NCBI GenBank assembly: GCA_018816865.1
Contig: JAHIUW010000041.1
Coordinates: 27,755 to 91,754, forward strand
Origin: Pseudomonadota bacterium
Lineage (GTDB): Bacteria; Desulfobacterota; Desulfovibrionia; Desulfovibrionales; Desulfovibrionaceae
Direction of reading: 5' to 3'
DNA length: 64,000 bases
In this document: piece by piece, positions 16,705 through 26,522 of the stretch
Layout: each line of letters opens with the position of its first letter
Position numbering within the stretch: position 1 is the first letter of the stretch
Program-made: the position numbers and the translations under genes
The notes under the pieces: generated by a model
The model's database searches: none
What the model saw: the letters and a program-made list of their open reading frames with translations, nothing else
Told to the model about the DNA's origin: nothing

Positions 16705-18069
16705 CTAGCCCATGGGCAGGCGCTTCTCCGGCCATAAAAACAGCTCCTTGCGTTGCATATCGTGCAGCAGGGAAATGAACACAATGGGTCCCAAACGGCC
16801 CACGAACATCAACACCGTGATCACCAGTTTGCCCGGCACGCTCAGGTGCGGCGTCAGGCCAGTGGACAGGCCCACCGTGGCAAAGGCGCTGACACATTCG
16901 AACAGGATTTCCAGGAACAGACCGCGAGTCTGATTGTGCGGCACGGCCCCGATCTCCGTAATGGACAGCAGCAGCGCGGACAGGCCGATGAAGACCATGC
17001 CGAACATGATCAGCGTCAGGGCATCGTTCATGCTGGCCTCGTCCAGGGCAAAGCGCTTCGCCACCACTGCCTGCTTACGCCCCCGCAGGCGCGCCAGGCA
17101 GAAGGCCACCAACGCCCTGAAGGTCGTCGTCTTGACGCCACCCGCGCACGATCCCGGCGAGCCGCCGATGAACATCAGGCCCATCATCACCAGCAGTGAG
17201 ATATTGGTCAGCCCAGCGATGTTCATGGTGTTGAATCCGGCGGTACGGCAGGTCACGGACTGGAAGACCGAGGCCAGAAATTCCTCGGCATGGGAAAATT
17301 GCCCCTGGTGCAGGGCGAATTCGGCCAAAAAGATGAACAGAGTCCCACCCGCGATGAGCCAGAAGCTGGTGGAGAGCACGATCCGGGTGTGCCAGGACAG
17401 ACACTGAACCCGGGCAGCGCGGTCCCGCAGACGGATGCGCCCCACCCGCTCGGCCAGTTCCAGCAGCACCGCAAAGCCCAACCCTCCCAGCACGATGAGC
17501 ACCATGAAGGTCAGATTGACCCCCGCATGGGTCTTCCAGGCCACCAGGCTGTCACCCTGCAGGGCAAAGCCCGCATTGCAGAAGGCGGAGACCGCATGGA
17601 ACAACGCTGAAAACGGGTCGAAGGCCACGGGATCGAAGAGGTGCAGGCTCAAGGCGCCCAGCAGTTCCAGCAGCAGACAGGCCAGCACCACTTGGCGCAA
17701 AAAGCTCACCATACTGAAGGTCGGGTCGTGTAGCAGGGTCTGGCGCATGGCCAGCCGGTCCGAGAGGGAGATCCGCCGACGCCAGAGCAGGAACAACAGG
17801 CTGGAATAGGTCATGATGCCCAGCCCGCCCAGCTGGATCAATCCCAGGATCACTCCATGCCCTGTGGAGGTGAAAAAGGTCCCCGTGTCCACCACGGCCA
17901 AGCCGGTGACGCAGACGGCGGATGTGGCGGTGAACAGGGCGTCCACCACGGACAGCCCACCACCCGCCTGGCAGGCGTCGAGCAGTAACAGCCCCGTCCC
18001 AACCACAATGGCCAGGGCGAAACCGAAGATGAGCATCAGGGAAGGGGAACCATGTTTAAACAGTCTCAT
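16705..18069 (-). CDS. ktrB: KtrB/TrkH-family potassium transporter
   Basis: An integral membrane potassium translocator built from four M1-P-M2 repeats. The 454-aa protein shows pore-loop glycines in 'TATSAVCVTGLAVVDTG', 'HAVSAFCNAGFALQ', 'SVTCRTAGFNTMN' and 'FECVSAFATVGLSTG'. The 'GGSPGSCAGGVKTTT' loop is a family hallmark. Start is the ATG at 18069; a TTG 21 nt upstream is in frame. With ktrA it makes a KtrAB-type system, probably sodium-dependent by family analogy. It lies directly next to a second system, trkA-trkH, on the same strand. Confidence 0.88.
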   Translation of the reverse strand: MRLFKHGSPSLMLIFGFALAIVVGTGLLLLDACQAGGGLSVVDALFTATSAVCVTGLAVVDTGTFFTSTGHGVILGLIQLGGLGIMTYSSLLFLLWRRRISLSDRLAMRQTLLHDPTFSMVSFLRQVVLACLLLELLGALSLHLFDPVAFDPFSALFHAVSAFCNAGFALQGDSLVAWKTHAGVNLTFMVLIVLGGLGFAVLLELAERVGRIRLRDRAARVQCLSWHTRIVLSTSFWLIAGGTLFIFLAEFALHQGQFSHAEEFLASVFQSVTCRTAGFNTMNIAGLTNISLLVMMGLMFIGGSPGSCAGGVKTTTFRALVAFCLARLRGRKQAVVAKRFALDEASMNDALTLIMFGMVFIGLSALLLSITEIGAVPHNQTRGLFLEILFECVSAFATVGLSTGLTPHLSVPGKLVITVLMFVGRLGPIVFISLLHDMQRKELFLWPEKRLPMG

Positions 18070-18234
18070 GGCTTCGGGATATACGCCCAACCCAGCGGGG
18101 TGTAAACGTATTGAGGTGGTATGTCCCTGGGAAAACGGGTGGTGTTACGCCAGTGCAGAACTGGCTGCGACGACTCTCGCACAACAAGATTCCCCAACGG
18201 CGGGCCCCTTCTCGCGGGTCTGGCGTACGAGAGC

Positions 18235-19683
18235 CTATTTCCGCCAGAATTCAGGGACAAAGAGGATGATAACCGTATAAATCTCCAATCTTCCCAAAAG
18301 CATGCAGAAGACCAACAGCCATTTGGCCATGAGCGGCAGATGGGCATAGTTGTCCGTGGGGCCGACCCCGCCCAGGCCCGGACCGATGTTGCCAATACTG
18401 GCAACCACGGCGGAGAAGGCCGTGACGATATCCACTCCCATGGCCGTCAACAGGAACGACGAAACGATGAACAGCCCCAAAAAGAGCATGAAGAACCCGG
18501 TGATGGAGGACAAAACCTCGGTCGGGACGTTGTGGCGGCCCAGCTTGACGCGGGTCACGGCACGCGGGTGGATGAGCCGGAACAACTCCTGATAGGCGAG
18601 TTTCAGGAGCAGCATGATGCGCATGCATTTGATGCCGCCGCCCGTGGAACCCGCACAGCCGCCCAGGAACATGAGCAGCAGGAGCAAGGCCTGTGGCAAG
18701 GGCGTCCACAGTTCATAGTCAGCCGTGGCGAAGCCCGTGGTGGTCATGATGGATGCCACCTGGAAGGAGGCAAAGCGCAGGGCGTCGCCCAGGGACTCGT
18801 AGTTGTTGCCCCAGATACTCACAGTGGAGACCAGGGTGAAGATCACGAACACCCCCAGGAAGAACCGGAACTCCGGGTCACGGAACATGACCGCCGGGCG
18901 GCCCCGCAGCACGTTGTAATGCAGGGTGAAGTTGGCCCCGGCAATGAGCATGAAGATGGTGATCACCGTGTCGAAATACACACTGTCATAAGCCGCGATG
19001 GAGGTGTTGCGCGTGGAAAAACCACCCGTGGCCATGGTCCCGAAGGTGTGGCACAGGGACTCGAACAGGTCCATGCCCCCGAACCACAAGAGCACTGTCT
19101 GCAGGACCGTGAACAGCAGATAGACCTTCCAGAGCAGCACGGCCGTGTCCTTGATGCGCGGCTTGAGCTTCTCGGCCACCGGGCCAGGGACCTCGGCCTT
19201 GTAGAGCTGCATACCGCCAACGCCCAGAAACGGCAGGATCGCCAGGGACAGCACGATGATACCCATGCCGCCGAGCCAATGCGTGAGCGACCGCCAGAAC
19301 AGGATGCCCCGGGGCAAGGCCTCGATATCCGAGAGCACGCTGGCCCCGGTGGTGGTGAATCCGGACATGGACTCGAAGAAACAGTCCGTAAAGGTCGAAA
19401 ATGTCTCGGCGAACCAGAACGGCAGCGCGCCCATGAGCGCAGCGGCAATCCAGCCCAGGGCCACGATGGCCATGCCTTCGCGATGATTCATGGCCAGGGC
19501 GTCCGGATTGCGGAATATGCGAAACAAGCCCCCGCCCACGCAGAGGGTCACGAGGATGGATTTCATGAGCGGCAGGGTCCCGGCATCGTCGTAATACACG
19601 GACCAAGCCAGGGCCAAGAGCATGGTCATGCCGATGGAGACCAGGATCGCCCCAACCACGTACAGGGTGTATTTCCAACGCAT
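18235..19683 (-). CDS. trkH: Potassium uptake protein TrkH
   Basis: The pore subunit of a Trk system in the inner membrane. The 482-aa length is typical of TrkH, which has two extra N-terminal helices compared with KtrB. Pore loops contain 'SMSGFTTTGASVL', 'TMATGGFSTRNTS', 'IMTTTGFATADY' and 'ASIGNIGPGLGGVGP'; 'GGCAGSTGGGIKCMR' is the conserved loop between halves. It begins 1 nt after the trkA stop codon, so trkA and trkH are one operon. The last residues lie 165 nt from ktrB. No terminator is obvious in that gap. Confidence 0.93.
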   Translation of the reverse strand: MRWKYTLYVVGAILVSIGMTMLLALAWSVYYDDAGTLPLMKSILVTLCVGGGLFRIFRNPDALAMNHREGMAIVALGWIAAALMGALPFWFAETFSTFTDCFFESMSGFTTTGASVLSDIEALPRGILFWRSLTHWLGGMGIIVLSLAILPFLGVGGMQLYKAEVPGPVAEKLKPRIKDTAVLLWKVYLLFTVLQTVLLWFGGMDLFESLCHTFGTMATGGFSTRNTSIAAYDSVYFDTVITIFMLIAGANFTLHYNVLRGRPAVMFRDPEFRFFLGVFVIFTLVSTVSIWGNNYESLGDALRFASFQVASIMTTTGFATADYELWTPLPQALLLLLMFLGGCAGSTGGGIKCMRIMLLLKLAYQELFRLIHPRAVTRVKLGRHNVPTEVLSSITGFFMLFLGLFIVSSFLLTAMGVDIVTAFSAVVASIGNIGPGLGGVGPTDNYAHLPLMAKWLLVFCMLLGRLEIYTVIILFVPEFWRK

Positions 19684-19684
19684 C

Positions 19685-21049
19685 TTAGACGGACTCCAGC
19701 TTGACCTCGAGACGTTTCTCGATGCGGCTGATGGTCTTGCGCGTGGACAGGATCACGATGCGATCTCCGGGCTTGATGACCGCGTCGCCAGAGGGGAACA
19801 CGATCTCTCCACCACGTTGGATGGTCAGGATGAGCGCGCCCTTGGGCAGCTTCAGGTCCTTGATGGCCTTGTCCACCAGATCCGAACGCTCGGGCACGAT
19901 GGCTTCCAGTGCCTCGGCCTCATCGCCCCTGATGGACGCGGCGGAAATGACCATGCCCTTGCGCATGTATTGCAGGATGGAGTTGACCGCGCTCTGACGC
20001 GGGCTGACGATGTTCTCGATGCCAATGGCGCGCACCAGCGGGAAATAGGCGAACTTGTTGATCCTCGTGACCGCCCGCTTGGCTCCCAGACTCTTGGCCA
20101 ACAAAGACGTCAGGATGTTGGTCTCTTCATCTCCGGTCAAACTGATCACCAGGTCCATTTCCTGCACGTTTTCCTCGCGCAGCAAGTCCTGATCGCGCCC
20201 CTCACCGTTGAGCACGATGGTCCCACTCAAATGCTGGGCCAGATATTGACAACGATCGGCATCGCTTTCCACCAAACGGACGTGGTAGCGCCCCTCAAGG
20301 CGCTGAGCCAGGCGAAAACCGATGTAGCCTCCACCGATGATCAGCACGCTCTTCACGGGCTCGGCCTTGCTGCCCAGGCGCGTCATGATCTCAAGGACAC
20401 GGTCTTCCATGCACACGAAATAGACCAGGTCGCCCCGCTCGATAACATCCTCGCCCGAGGGAATGATCAATTTCTCGTCGCGCACGATGGCCGCAATGAT
20501 CACCGAGACACCCTGCATCAGTTCGGGCAGATGGATCAGCTTGCGCCCGACCACGGGGCTTTCGCCCACCTTGTAGCCCACGAGCTTGACCCGGCCACCG
20601 GCGAAATCAATGATCTCCGAGGCCTGAGGCACGGCAACCACCTGTTCAATGGCCTTGACCACCTCCACATCGGGGTTGATGGTCTTGTCGATCTTCAACA
20701 GGTCCTTGACGCTGTGCTCGCCCACATTGACATAATCATCATTGCGGATCCGAGCCAGTTTCACGAGATCGGGAGCCAGGGCCGAGGCAAAGGTACAGGC
20801 GATGATGTTGATCTCATCGGAGTCGGTCACGGCCAGCAGCACATCGGCATTACGGATGCCCGCACTCTCGAGAACTGCGGGCGCAGACCCCGAGCCCTCG
20901 ATGGTCTGCACATCAACGTATTCGATGATCCGTCTCAAGGCTTTGGGGTCCCTGTCGATGACCACGACATCCTTGGCCTCTGAGGACAGGCGACGGGCGA
21001 TGTGAAATCCCACTTCTCCCGCGCCGATGATGATAACCTTCAATGACAT
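19685..21049 (-). CDS. trkA: Trk system potassium uptake regulator TrkA
   Basis: A double-RCK cytosolic protein (454 aa) that binds NAD(H) and gates TrkH. The first Rossmann motif is 'VIIIGAGEVGFHIARRL' and the second is 'VLIIGGGYIGFRLAQRL' near residue 230; each is followed by a TrkA-C domain. The ATG at 21049 starts immediately before the first strand. Upstream in-frame ATGs at 21067 and 21085 have poorer sites and would add non-conserved residues. It is the first gene of the trkA-trkH operon. Confidence 0.93.
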   Translation of the reverse strand: MSLKVIIIGAGEVGFHIARRLSSEAKDVVVIDRDPKALRRIIEYVDVQTIEGSGSAPAVLESAGIRNADVLLAVTDSDEINIIACTFASALAPDLVKLARIRNDDYVNVGEHSVKDLLKIDKTINPDVEVVKAIEQVVAVPQASEIIDFAGGRVKLVGYKVGESPVVGRKLIHLPELMQGVSVIIAAIVRDEKLIIPSGEDVIERGDLVYFVCMEDRVLEIMTRLGSKAEPVKSVLIIGGGYIGFRLAQRLEGRYHVRLVESDADRCQYLAQHLSGTIVLNGEGRDQDLLREENVQEMDLVISLTGDEETNILTSLLAKSLGAKRAVTRINKFAYFPLVRAIGIENIVSPRQSAVNSILQYMRKGMVISAASIRGDEAEALEAIVPERSDLVDKAIKDLKLPKGALILTIQRGGEIVFPSGDAVIKPGDRIVILSTRKTISRIEKRLEVKLESV

Positions 21050-21161
21050 CTCGCTTTGCTGATTCATCCAATGCGGCTTGCACCGCATGTATTCAGTATA
21101 GGATTTGCACGGGTAAATCCAGTCTCGGTCCGTTGTTTGAAAGTGGGAAAACCGGCCACGC

Positions 21162-21193
21162 AAAAAGCCCACCACACTTGCGTGGGGCGGGCT
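21162..21193 (-). terminator. Rho-independent terminator of rpsT
   Basis: On the minus strand, a GC-rich stem (21166-21193) with a short loop is followed by five Ts, 25 nt past the rpsT stop. Confidence 0.85.
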
Positions 21194-21218
21194 GAATTGC
21201 CGAATCGGTTGGCTGGAG

Positions 21219-21482
21219 CTAGCCGATCTTGTTGACGGCCAGATTCAGGCGGGAAATCCGACGGGCGGCTTGACGCCAGTGGATCACCTTCTTGGTGGCA
21301 GCCTTGTCCAGGATGGTCGTGGCGGTCTTCAGAGCGGCCTGAGCCATCTCCATGTCCTTCACTTCCACGGCCTGGCGCACGGCCTTGACCACGTTCTTGA
21401 TGCGAGTCCTGACGGCGCGGTTGCGCTCGTTACGTTTCAGGCTCTGGGAATGTCGCTTTACAGCGGACTTGTGGTTAGCCAA
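21219..21482 (-). CDS. rpsT: 30S ribosomal protein S20
   Basis: A small basic primary 16S rRNA-binding protein of the 30S subunit, 87 aa. The family N-terminus (Met)[10 protein letters not shown] fixes the start at a TTG codon at 21482. A GGAGG site lies just upstream of it, inside what would be an N-terminal extension from another TTG at 21497. TTG initiation of S20 is known from other bacteria (E. coli uses UUG) and supports low or autoregulated initiation. The gene has its own promoter and terminator. Confidence 0.95.
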   Translation of the reverse strand: MANHKSAVKRHSQSLKRNERNRAVRTRIKNVVKAVRQAVEVKDMEMAQAALKTATTILDKAATKKVIHWRQAARRISRLNLAVNKIG

Positions 21483-21548
21483 TGTCTTTTCCTCCAAAAA
21501 AATTACACAATGATTTGCTCATTGTCCTCAACAGTAGGGAGCAGGTCA

Positions 21549-21575
21549 ATTATCTATTTCCCCTGCGCTTGTCAA
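21549..21575 (-). promoter_or_regulatory. Probable sigma-70 promoter of rpsT
   Basis: On the minus strand, TTGACA (21570-21575) and GATAAT (21549-21554) are separated by 15 nt, 67 nt upstream of the rpsT start. The stretch 21483-21784 without a gene holds this promoter and repeat C only. Confidence 0.6.
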
Positions 21576-21659
21576 GCCATTATCCCCATTTTCCATGGAC
21601 AGTCAATGCCAAAGCCCGAAATGAAACAAATCGACCAGCCGAATGTCCCTCCAACCAAA

Positions 21660-21783
21660 GAGGCCATTCAAAAATGGATGAGTGCCAGGCGCAAGGGAAA
21701 GCCAAGGCCGACGCGTATCTACTCATACGCGAGGATTTGGAATTCCCGCAGCAACGAAGCAATCATGCGGTTTTCAGCGGCCT
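21660..21783 (+). repeat. Nested palindromic repeat, copy C
   Basis: An element between the glyS stop codon and the rpsT promoter. The inner stem 21695-21718 pairs with 21725-21747 around a 6-nt loop. The weaker outer arms are about 21660-21680 and 21764-21783. After the inner stem comes a GCAACGAAGCAATCATGC segment shared with copy A in part. A CTAG lies just outside the right end, overlapping the glyS stop. Confidence 0.75.
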
Positions 21784-21784
21784 A

Positions 21785-23875
21785 CTAGACCTGCAAGGCC
21801 GAGAAATCGGCCAGCCGACCCAGGCGTGAAACCAGGGCCTGCAAAAGATTCAAGCGGTTCAGGCGCAGGGTATCGTCCTCGCACATGACCATCACACCGT
21901 CAAAGAAGGCATCCACATCCGGACGCAGTTCGCCCAGCAGACCCAGCAGGCTTGCAAAATCAGCCTCGGCCCACAACTTGTCCCAGGTGGGAGCGATTTC
22001 ATCCAGGTGGGAAGCCAAGGCCTTTTCCTGATCCTCCTCGAACAGGGAGGGATCATAGCCGCCAGTCAGTGTGACGCCCTCGGCGCCTCCCTGCTTGACG
22101 ATGATGTTGGCAGCCCGCTTGAAGGTCAGCACGGCCTGCTGGAAATCATCGCGACGACTGAATTCCGCCAGGGCCTCGATGCGCCTGGCCAGGGCGCACA
22201 GATCGGAGAACCCGGCCCCCAGGGCGGCCTCGACCACCAGGGTCTCGAAGCCCTTGCCCGTGAAGTAGGCCTTCAGGCGGCCAGCAAAAAAGTCCATCAG
22301 CTGGGCATGAATCTCTTCAGGCTCCAGCTTCCAGTTGATACCCTTGTAGGTGTCCTGCGCGGCCTTCAGCAGCTGGCCAAGGTCAATCTTCAGGTCGAAG
22401 TCCAGCACGATGCGAATGATGCCCAGGGCGGCACGGCGCAGTGCATACGGGTCGTTGGCACCTGTGGGCACCTTGCCCAGGCCAAAGCATCCGGCCAGGG
22501 TATCGGCCTTGTCCGCCATGGACAGGATGGCTCCGCACAAGCTCGAAGGCACAGGACTTCCAGGTCCGGCAGGCAGATACTGCTGGTACAGAGCGTCGGC
22601 CACGGCCTTGGACTCGCCCCGTCTGGCGGCATAAATGCCCCCCATGAGACCCTGGAGTTCGTCGAACTCGCCCACCATCCCGGACAACAGATCGGCCTTG
22701 GACAGACGACCAGCGCGGGCGGCATCGGCCTTGAGGGACGGATCGATCCGTTCACCCAGATCGGCGCAAAGGATTTCCAGACGGCGGGTCTTATCACCCG
22801 TGCTGCCCAGGCCCTTCAGATAGATGACGTTGTCCAGTCCGGACAGCCAGTCATTCACCTCGGCAGCCAAATCGGTCTTCCAGAAGAATCGGGCGTCTTC
22901 CAGACGGGCGCGTAGTACGCGTTCCCAGCCCTTCTTGACCAAGGACCGATCCTTGGGTTCCAGGTTCAAGGTGGAGATGAAGTGCGGCAGGAGCGTCCCG
23001 TCAGGGGCCTCCACGCCGAAGCTCTTCTGATGACTCTCCATGCTCGTCAACAGCACCTCGCGGGGCACTTCCAGGAACGAGGAGTCGAAGTCACCGAGGA
23101 TGACCACGGGGGTCTCCACAAGCCCCACGACCTCGATCATCAGATCGTCCTTCCAGACAACGGAGCCACCCACTGCGGCAGCCAGTTCGTTGGCCTGCCT
23201 GCGGATGATGTCGCTGCGCTCATCGCGGCTGAGCACGACCTTGCATTGCTCCCGGATCACGTCCTGATACGCGGCTGCGGCGGGCACTTCGAAGGGGCCT
23301 GGGCCGTGCACACGGTGCCCGCATGTCCTACGGCCAGACCTGATTCCGGCCACCTCGAAATCGACGACCTGCTCGTCCAGCAGGGCCAGGAGCCACTGGA
23401 TGGGGCGGCCGAAACCGAAGTCGCCCGAGCCCCAGCGCATCTTCTTGGGAAACTGCAGGCCAGCGATGGCGGCCACGCAGATGCCGGGCAACAGGTCGAT
23501 GCTCGTCCCGCCGCCCATGGTCTTCCTGACGGCCAGGTACTCGCCCTTGTCCGAGGTCTGGATGAAGCAGTCCGCGATGTCCACGCCCTGGGTCTTGGCA
23601 AAGCCCAAGGCCGCCTTGGAGGGCTGACCATCCTCGCCAAAGGCGATGCGCCTGGGCGGGCCGGAGACAAGCTCCTCCTCACTACGCTGGGTCTGGGCCA
23701 AGCCATCGGCCACAACAACCACGCGCCGCGGCGTGGTGAAGGTCTCGACGGACTCGAACCCGATCAGAGCCTCTGTCAGACCCTTGCCGACGGCCTGCCC
23801 CAGGTCGTCGGACAACTTGGGGAAAAATCGCGCCGGGAGTTCCTCGGTGCCTATCTCAAGAATGAATATCGACAT
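21785..23875 (-). CDS. glyS: Glycine--tRNA ligase beta subunit
   Basis: The beta subunit of the alpha2beta2 bacterial glycyl-tRNA synthetase, involved in tRNA recognition. The 696-aa protein starts with the family signature 'ILEIGTEELPARFFP'. It contains the tRNA-binding core, 'ESHQKSFGV' and 'KADLLSGMVGEFDELQGLMGG', plus the C-terminal anticodon-binding helices ('FFDGVMVMCED'). The ATG at 23875 is fixed by that signature. It follows glyQ with a 25-nt gap in the same operon. Confidence 0.96.
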   Translation of the reverse strand: MSIFILEIGTEELPARFFPKLSDDLGQAVGKGLTEALIGFESVETFTTPRRVVVVADGLAQTQRSEEELVSGPPRRIAFGEDGQPSKAALGFAKTQGVDIADCFIQTSDKGEYLAVRKTMGGGTSIDLLPGICVAAIAGLQFPKKMRWGSGDFGFGRPIQWLLALLDEQVVDFEVAGIRSGRRTCGHRVHGPGPFEVPAAAAYQDVIREQCKVVLSRDERSDIIRRQANELAAAVGGSVVWKDDLMIEVVGLVETPVVILGDFDSSFLEVPREVLLTSMESHQKSFGVEAPDGTLLPHFISTLNLEPKDRSLVKKGWERVLRARLEDARFFWKTDLAAEVNDWLSGLDNVIYLKGLGSTGDKTRRLEILCADLGERIDPSLKADAARAGRLSKADLLSGMVGEFDELQGLMGGIYAARRGESKAVADALYQQYLPAGPGSPVPSSLCGAILSMADKADTLAGCFGLGKVPTGANDPYALRRAALGIIRIVLDFDLKIDLGQLLKAAQDTYKGINWKLEPEEIHAQLMDFFAGRLKAYFTGKGFETLVVEAALGAGFSDLCALARRIEALAEFSRRDDFQQAVLTFKRAANIIVKQGGAEGVTLTGGYDPSLFEEDQEKALASHLDEIAPTWDKLWAEADFASLLGLLGELRPDVDAFFDGVMVMCEDDTLRLNRLNLLQALVSRLGRLADFSALQV

Positions 23876-23900
23876 TCGTTCGTCCTTCTCGCTTGTCGCC

Positions 23901-24770
<870 letters not shown>

Positions 24771-24821
24771 ATCGTCTCCTTTCTCGTCGCCCGTGTCGGG
24801 CCGAACTACTCGGGAAAAGCT

Positions 24822-25568
24822 TTAAATGCGTTGGAAGCGGCCGTCTTCCCAGGCCAGGCCCAGGTGGTAGCGCACCATGCCGTCAACGACGTCATACAGC
24901 TGCCTGCGGGCCACAGGCGAAGGCACCAGGGCATACCAATCTTCAGGCAAACCGGCCTTGACGGCCCGCAGGATATCCAGGGCTTCGCGCCCCAGGGGGA
25001 TTCGCCTGCCCGGACCCTGCACATGCTCGGCGCAGGCCACTTGGCCCTGCTCCACAAGGAACACCGGCGCAGCGGCATTTCTTAAGTCTTTTCCGCAACG
25101 AGGGCAAGTGGACAGCGCGGGGCCGTAGCCCTGCACGAAGGCCACCTTGGCCCGGAACAGCACCGGGAACATGGGCGAGGAATCAGCCTCCGTGTCCAGC
25201 ACCGATAGCGCAGCGGACACCAACTCGAAGCCCTCGCGGGAACCGCCGGGTCCCTCGTAGACAGATTCATAGAATTTCAGGCAGTTGGCCGCCCGGCCCA
25301 ACATGCGCTGGTCGGTCCGCAGGTGGGGGTGGCTCAAAATGAGCGAACCTTCCATCAGGTAGAGGTATTCGCCGCGGGGACTCTTTTTGAAATGGAAGAG
25401 CACATGGTTCAGAGGGTCCAGGCATCCCAGAAAGCGGCGACGGCTTTTGGACCCGCCGAAGGCGAAGGCTGTGAAGACGCCCCGCGAAGGAGTGGCGAGC
25501 CGAACCCAGATGTCGATCTCGCGGAAACGCCCCACCTTGAGGATCAGGGCCCGTTCCGTAAACTCCAT
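24822..25568 (-). CDS. recO: DNA repair protein RecO
   Basis: A mediator of RecF-pathway recombination that anneals SSB-coated DNA and helps load RecA. The 248-aa protein begins with an OB-fold ('TERALILKVGRFREIDIWVRL'). It contains a four-cysteine type site, of which two are clear in 'LSTCPRCGKDL' with a third at 'QVACAEHVQG'. The expected fourth cysteine is not evident, so the zinc site may be degenerate. The ATG at 25568 gives the standard start. It is co-directional with rodZ-like (13-nt gap) and glyQ (51-nt gap). Confidence 0.9.
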   Translation of the reverse strand: MEFTERALILKVGRFREIDIWVRLATPSRGVFTAFAFGGSKSRRRFLGCLDPLNHVLFHFKKSPRGEYLYLMEGSLILSHPHLRTDQRMLGRAANCLKFYESVYEGPGGSREGFELVSAALSVLDTEADSSPMFPVLFRAKVAFVQGYGPALSTCPRCGKDLRNAAAPVFLVEQGQVACAEHVQGPGRRIPLGREALDILRAVKAGLPEDWYALVPSPVARRQLYDVVDGMVRYHLGLAWEDGRFQRI

Positions 25569-25581
25569 AACCCACCGACCG

Positions 25582-26490
25582 TCAGGGAGCGGAAAAGAGC
25601 AGGGTCTTGACCTGTCCGGACTGTGCGGCAAAGGAGTATGGTTCCCCGTTAAAGAGGACCTTGACGCCGCCGCCATTGCCCAGCTTGACCTCCAGGGTCT
25701 TGTGGAATCGGATCTGCTTGGACTGGCCGGGCTGGAGCATCACATCCACGGTAATGCCGTTCTTGGCATCTTCACCGCCATCGACCTGGGCCAGCAACCA
25801 GCAGGGTTCCTTGGCCTCGACGAGCACACGCTGCCGGGAATCGGTGGGATCATTCCAGGTCTCGGCGCGCTCCGGCGCGACGGCGGCCTGGGTGGGAGCC
25901 ACCGGAGCCGCCGTGGAAACCGGTTTGTCGCCCTGAAGAGGCGTTTCCTGGGCCTGAGGCTCATCCGCCGGCTGTTCCAGGGCAGGGGCAGAAGACTCCC
26001 CCTGGGCCGGAACAGTCTCTGGGGCAGGGGAAGCCGCTTGTGAGGCAACGGGTTGCTCCACGGCAGCCGGGCTATGAGAGTCGAGACCGGCTTCCGGTGC
26101 GGACGATGAAAACATGTAGATGGCCCCGCCAGCGATCATGGCCAGCAATGCCAGGGCCAAGACAAAGAGCTTGAAGCCATTGCCACCGATCTCAACCGAG
26201 CCTTGGGCCTCGAATTCAACCTCCGGCACTTCCTTGACGATATTGTCCCTGATCACGAATTCGCGACCCATGACTGCGGCGCATTCCTCGGGGTCCAGCT
26301 TCAACAGCTTGGCATAGTTGCGGGCAAACCCCTTGGCGTAGACGGGATGGGGCAACCCACTGGTTTCTCCGTCTTCCAAGGCCGTCACGTTCGACTTGCT
26401 GATCTTGGTCCGCTGGACCACATCGTCGATGGTCAACCCCTGGCGCTCCCGTTCGCACCTGAAGTTTTCACCCATTTCCTTAAGATTCAT
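25582..26490 (-). CDS. RodZ-like helix-turn-helix membrane protein
   Basis: A 302-aa single-pass membrane protein. Residues 1-75 form a Cro/CI-type helix-turn-helix ('MGENFRCERERQGLTIDDV'). Around residues 103-125 there is a transmembrane helix ('LFVLALALLAMIAGGAIYMF'). A long low-complexity Ala/Pro/Glu/Gln linker follows, then a C-terminal DUF4115 beta domain ('KEPCWLLAQVDGG' to the end). This is the RodZ/YfgA layout, which in rods links MreB to the elongation machinery. No mreB is visible here, so a role in shape is by family only. Confidence 0.83.
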   Translation of the reverse strand: MNLKEMGENFRCERERQGLTIDDVVQRTKISKSNVTALEDGETSGLPHPVYAKGFARNYAKLLKLDPEECAAVMGREFVIRDNIVKEVPEVEFEAQGSVEIGGNGFKLFVLALALLAMIAGGAIYMFSSSAPEAGLDSHSPAAVEQPVASQAASPAPETVPAQGESSAPALEQPADEPQAQETPLQGDKPVSTAAPVAPTQAAVAPERAETWNDPTDSRQRVLVEAKEPCWLLAQVDGGEDAKNGITVDVMLQPGQSKQIRFHKTLEVKLGNGGGVKVLFNGEPYSFAAQSGQVKTLLFSAP

Positions 26491-26522
26491 TCACTGGCTC
26501 CCGTTGGCTTCAGGCGCTGGGC

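Noticed and set aside
18121..19704. A 527-codon plus-strand ORF opposite trkH
   Set aside because: Composition (Gln, Glu, His, Gly) reflects reverse translation of a membrane protein. TrkH signatures are on the other strand.
11278..21783. The palindromic repeats as a CRISPR array
   Set aside because: Copies are kilobases apart, about 120 bp long, variable and in both orientations. No cas genes are present.
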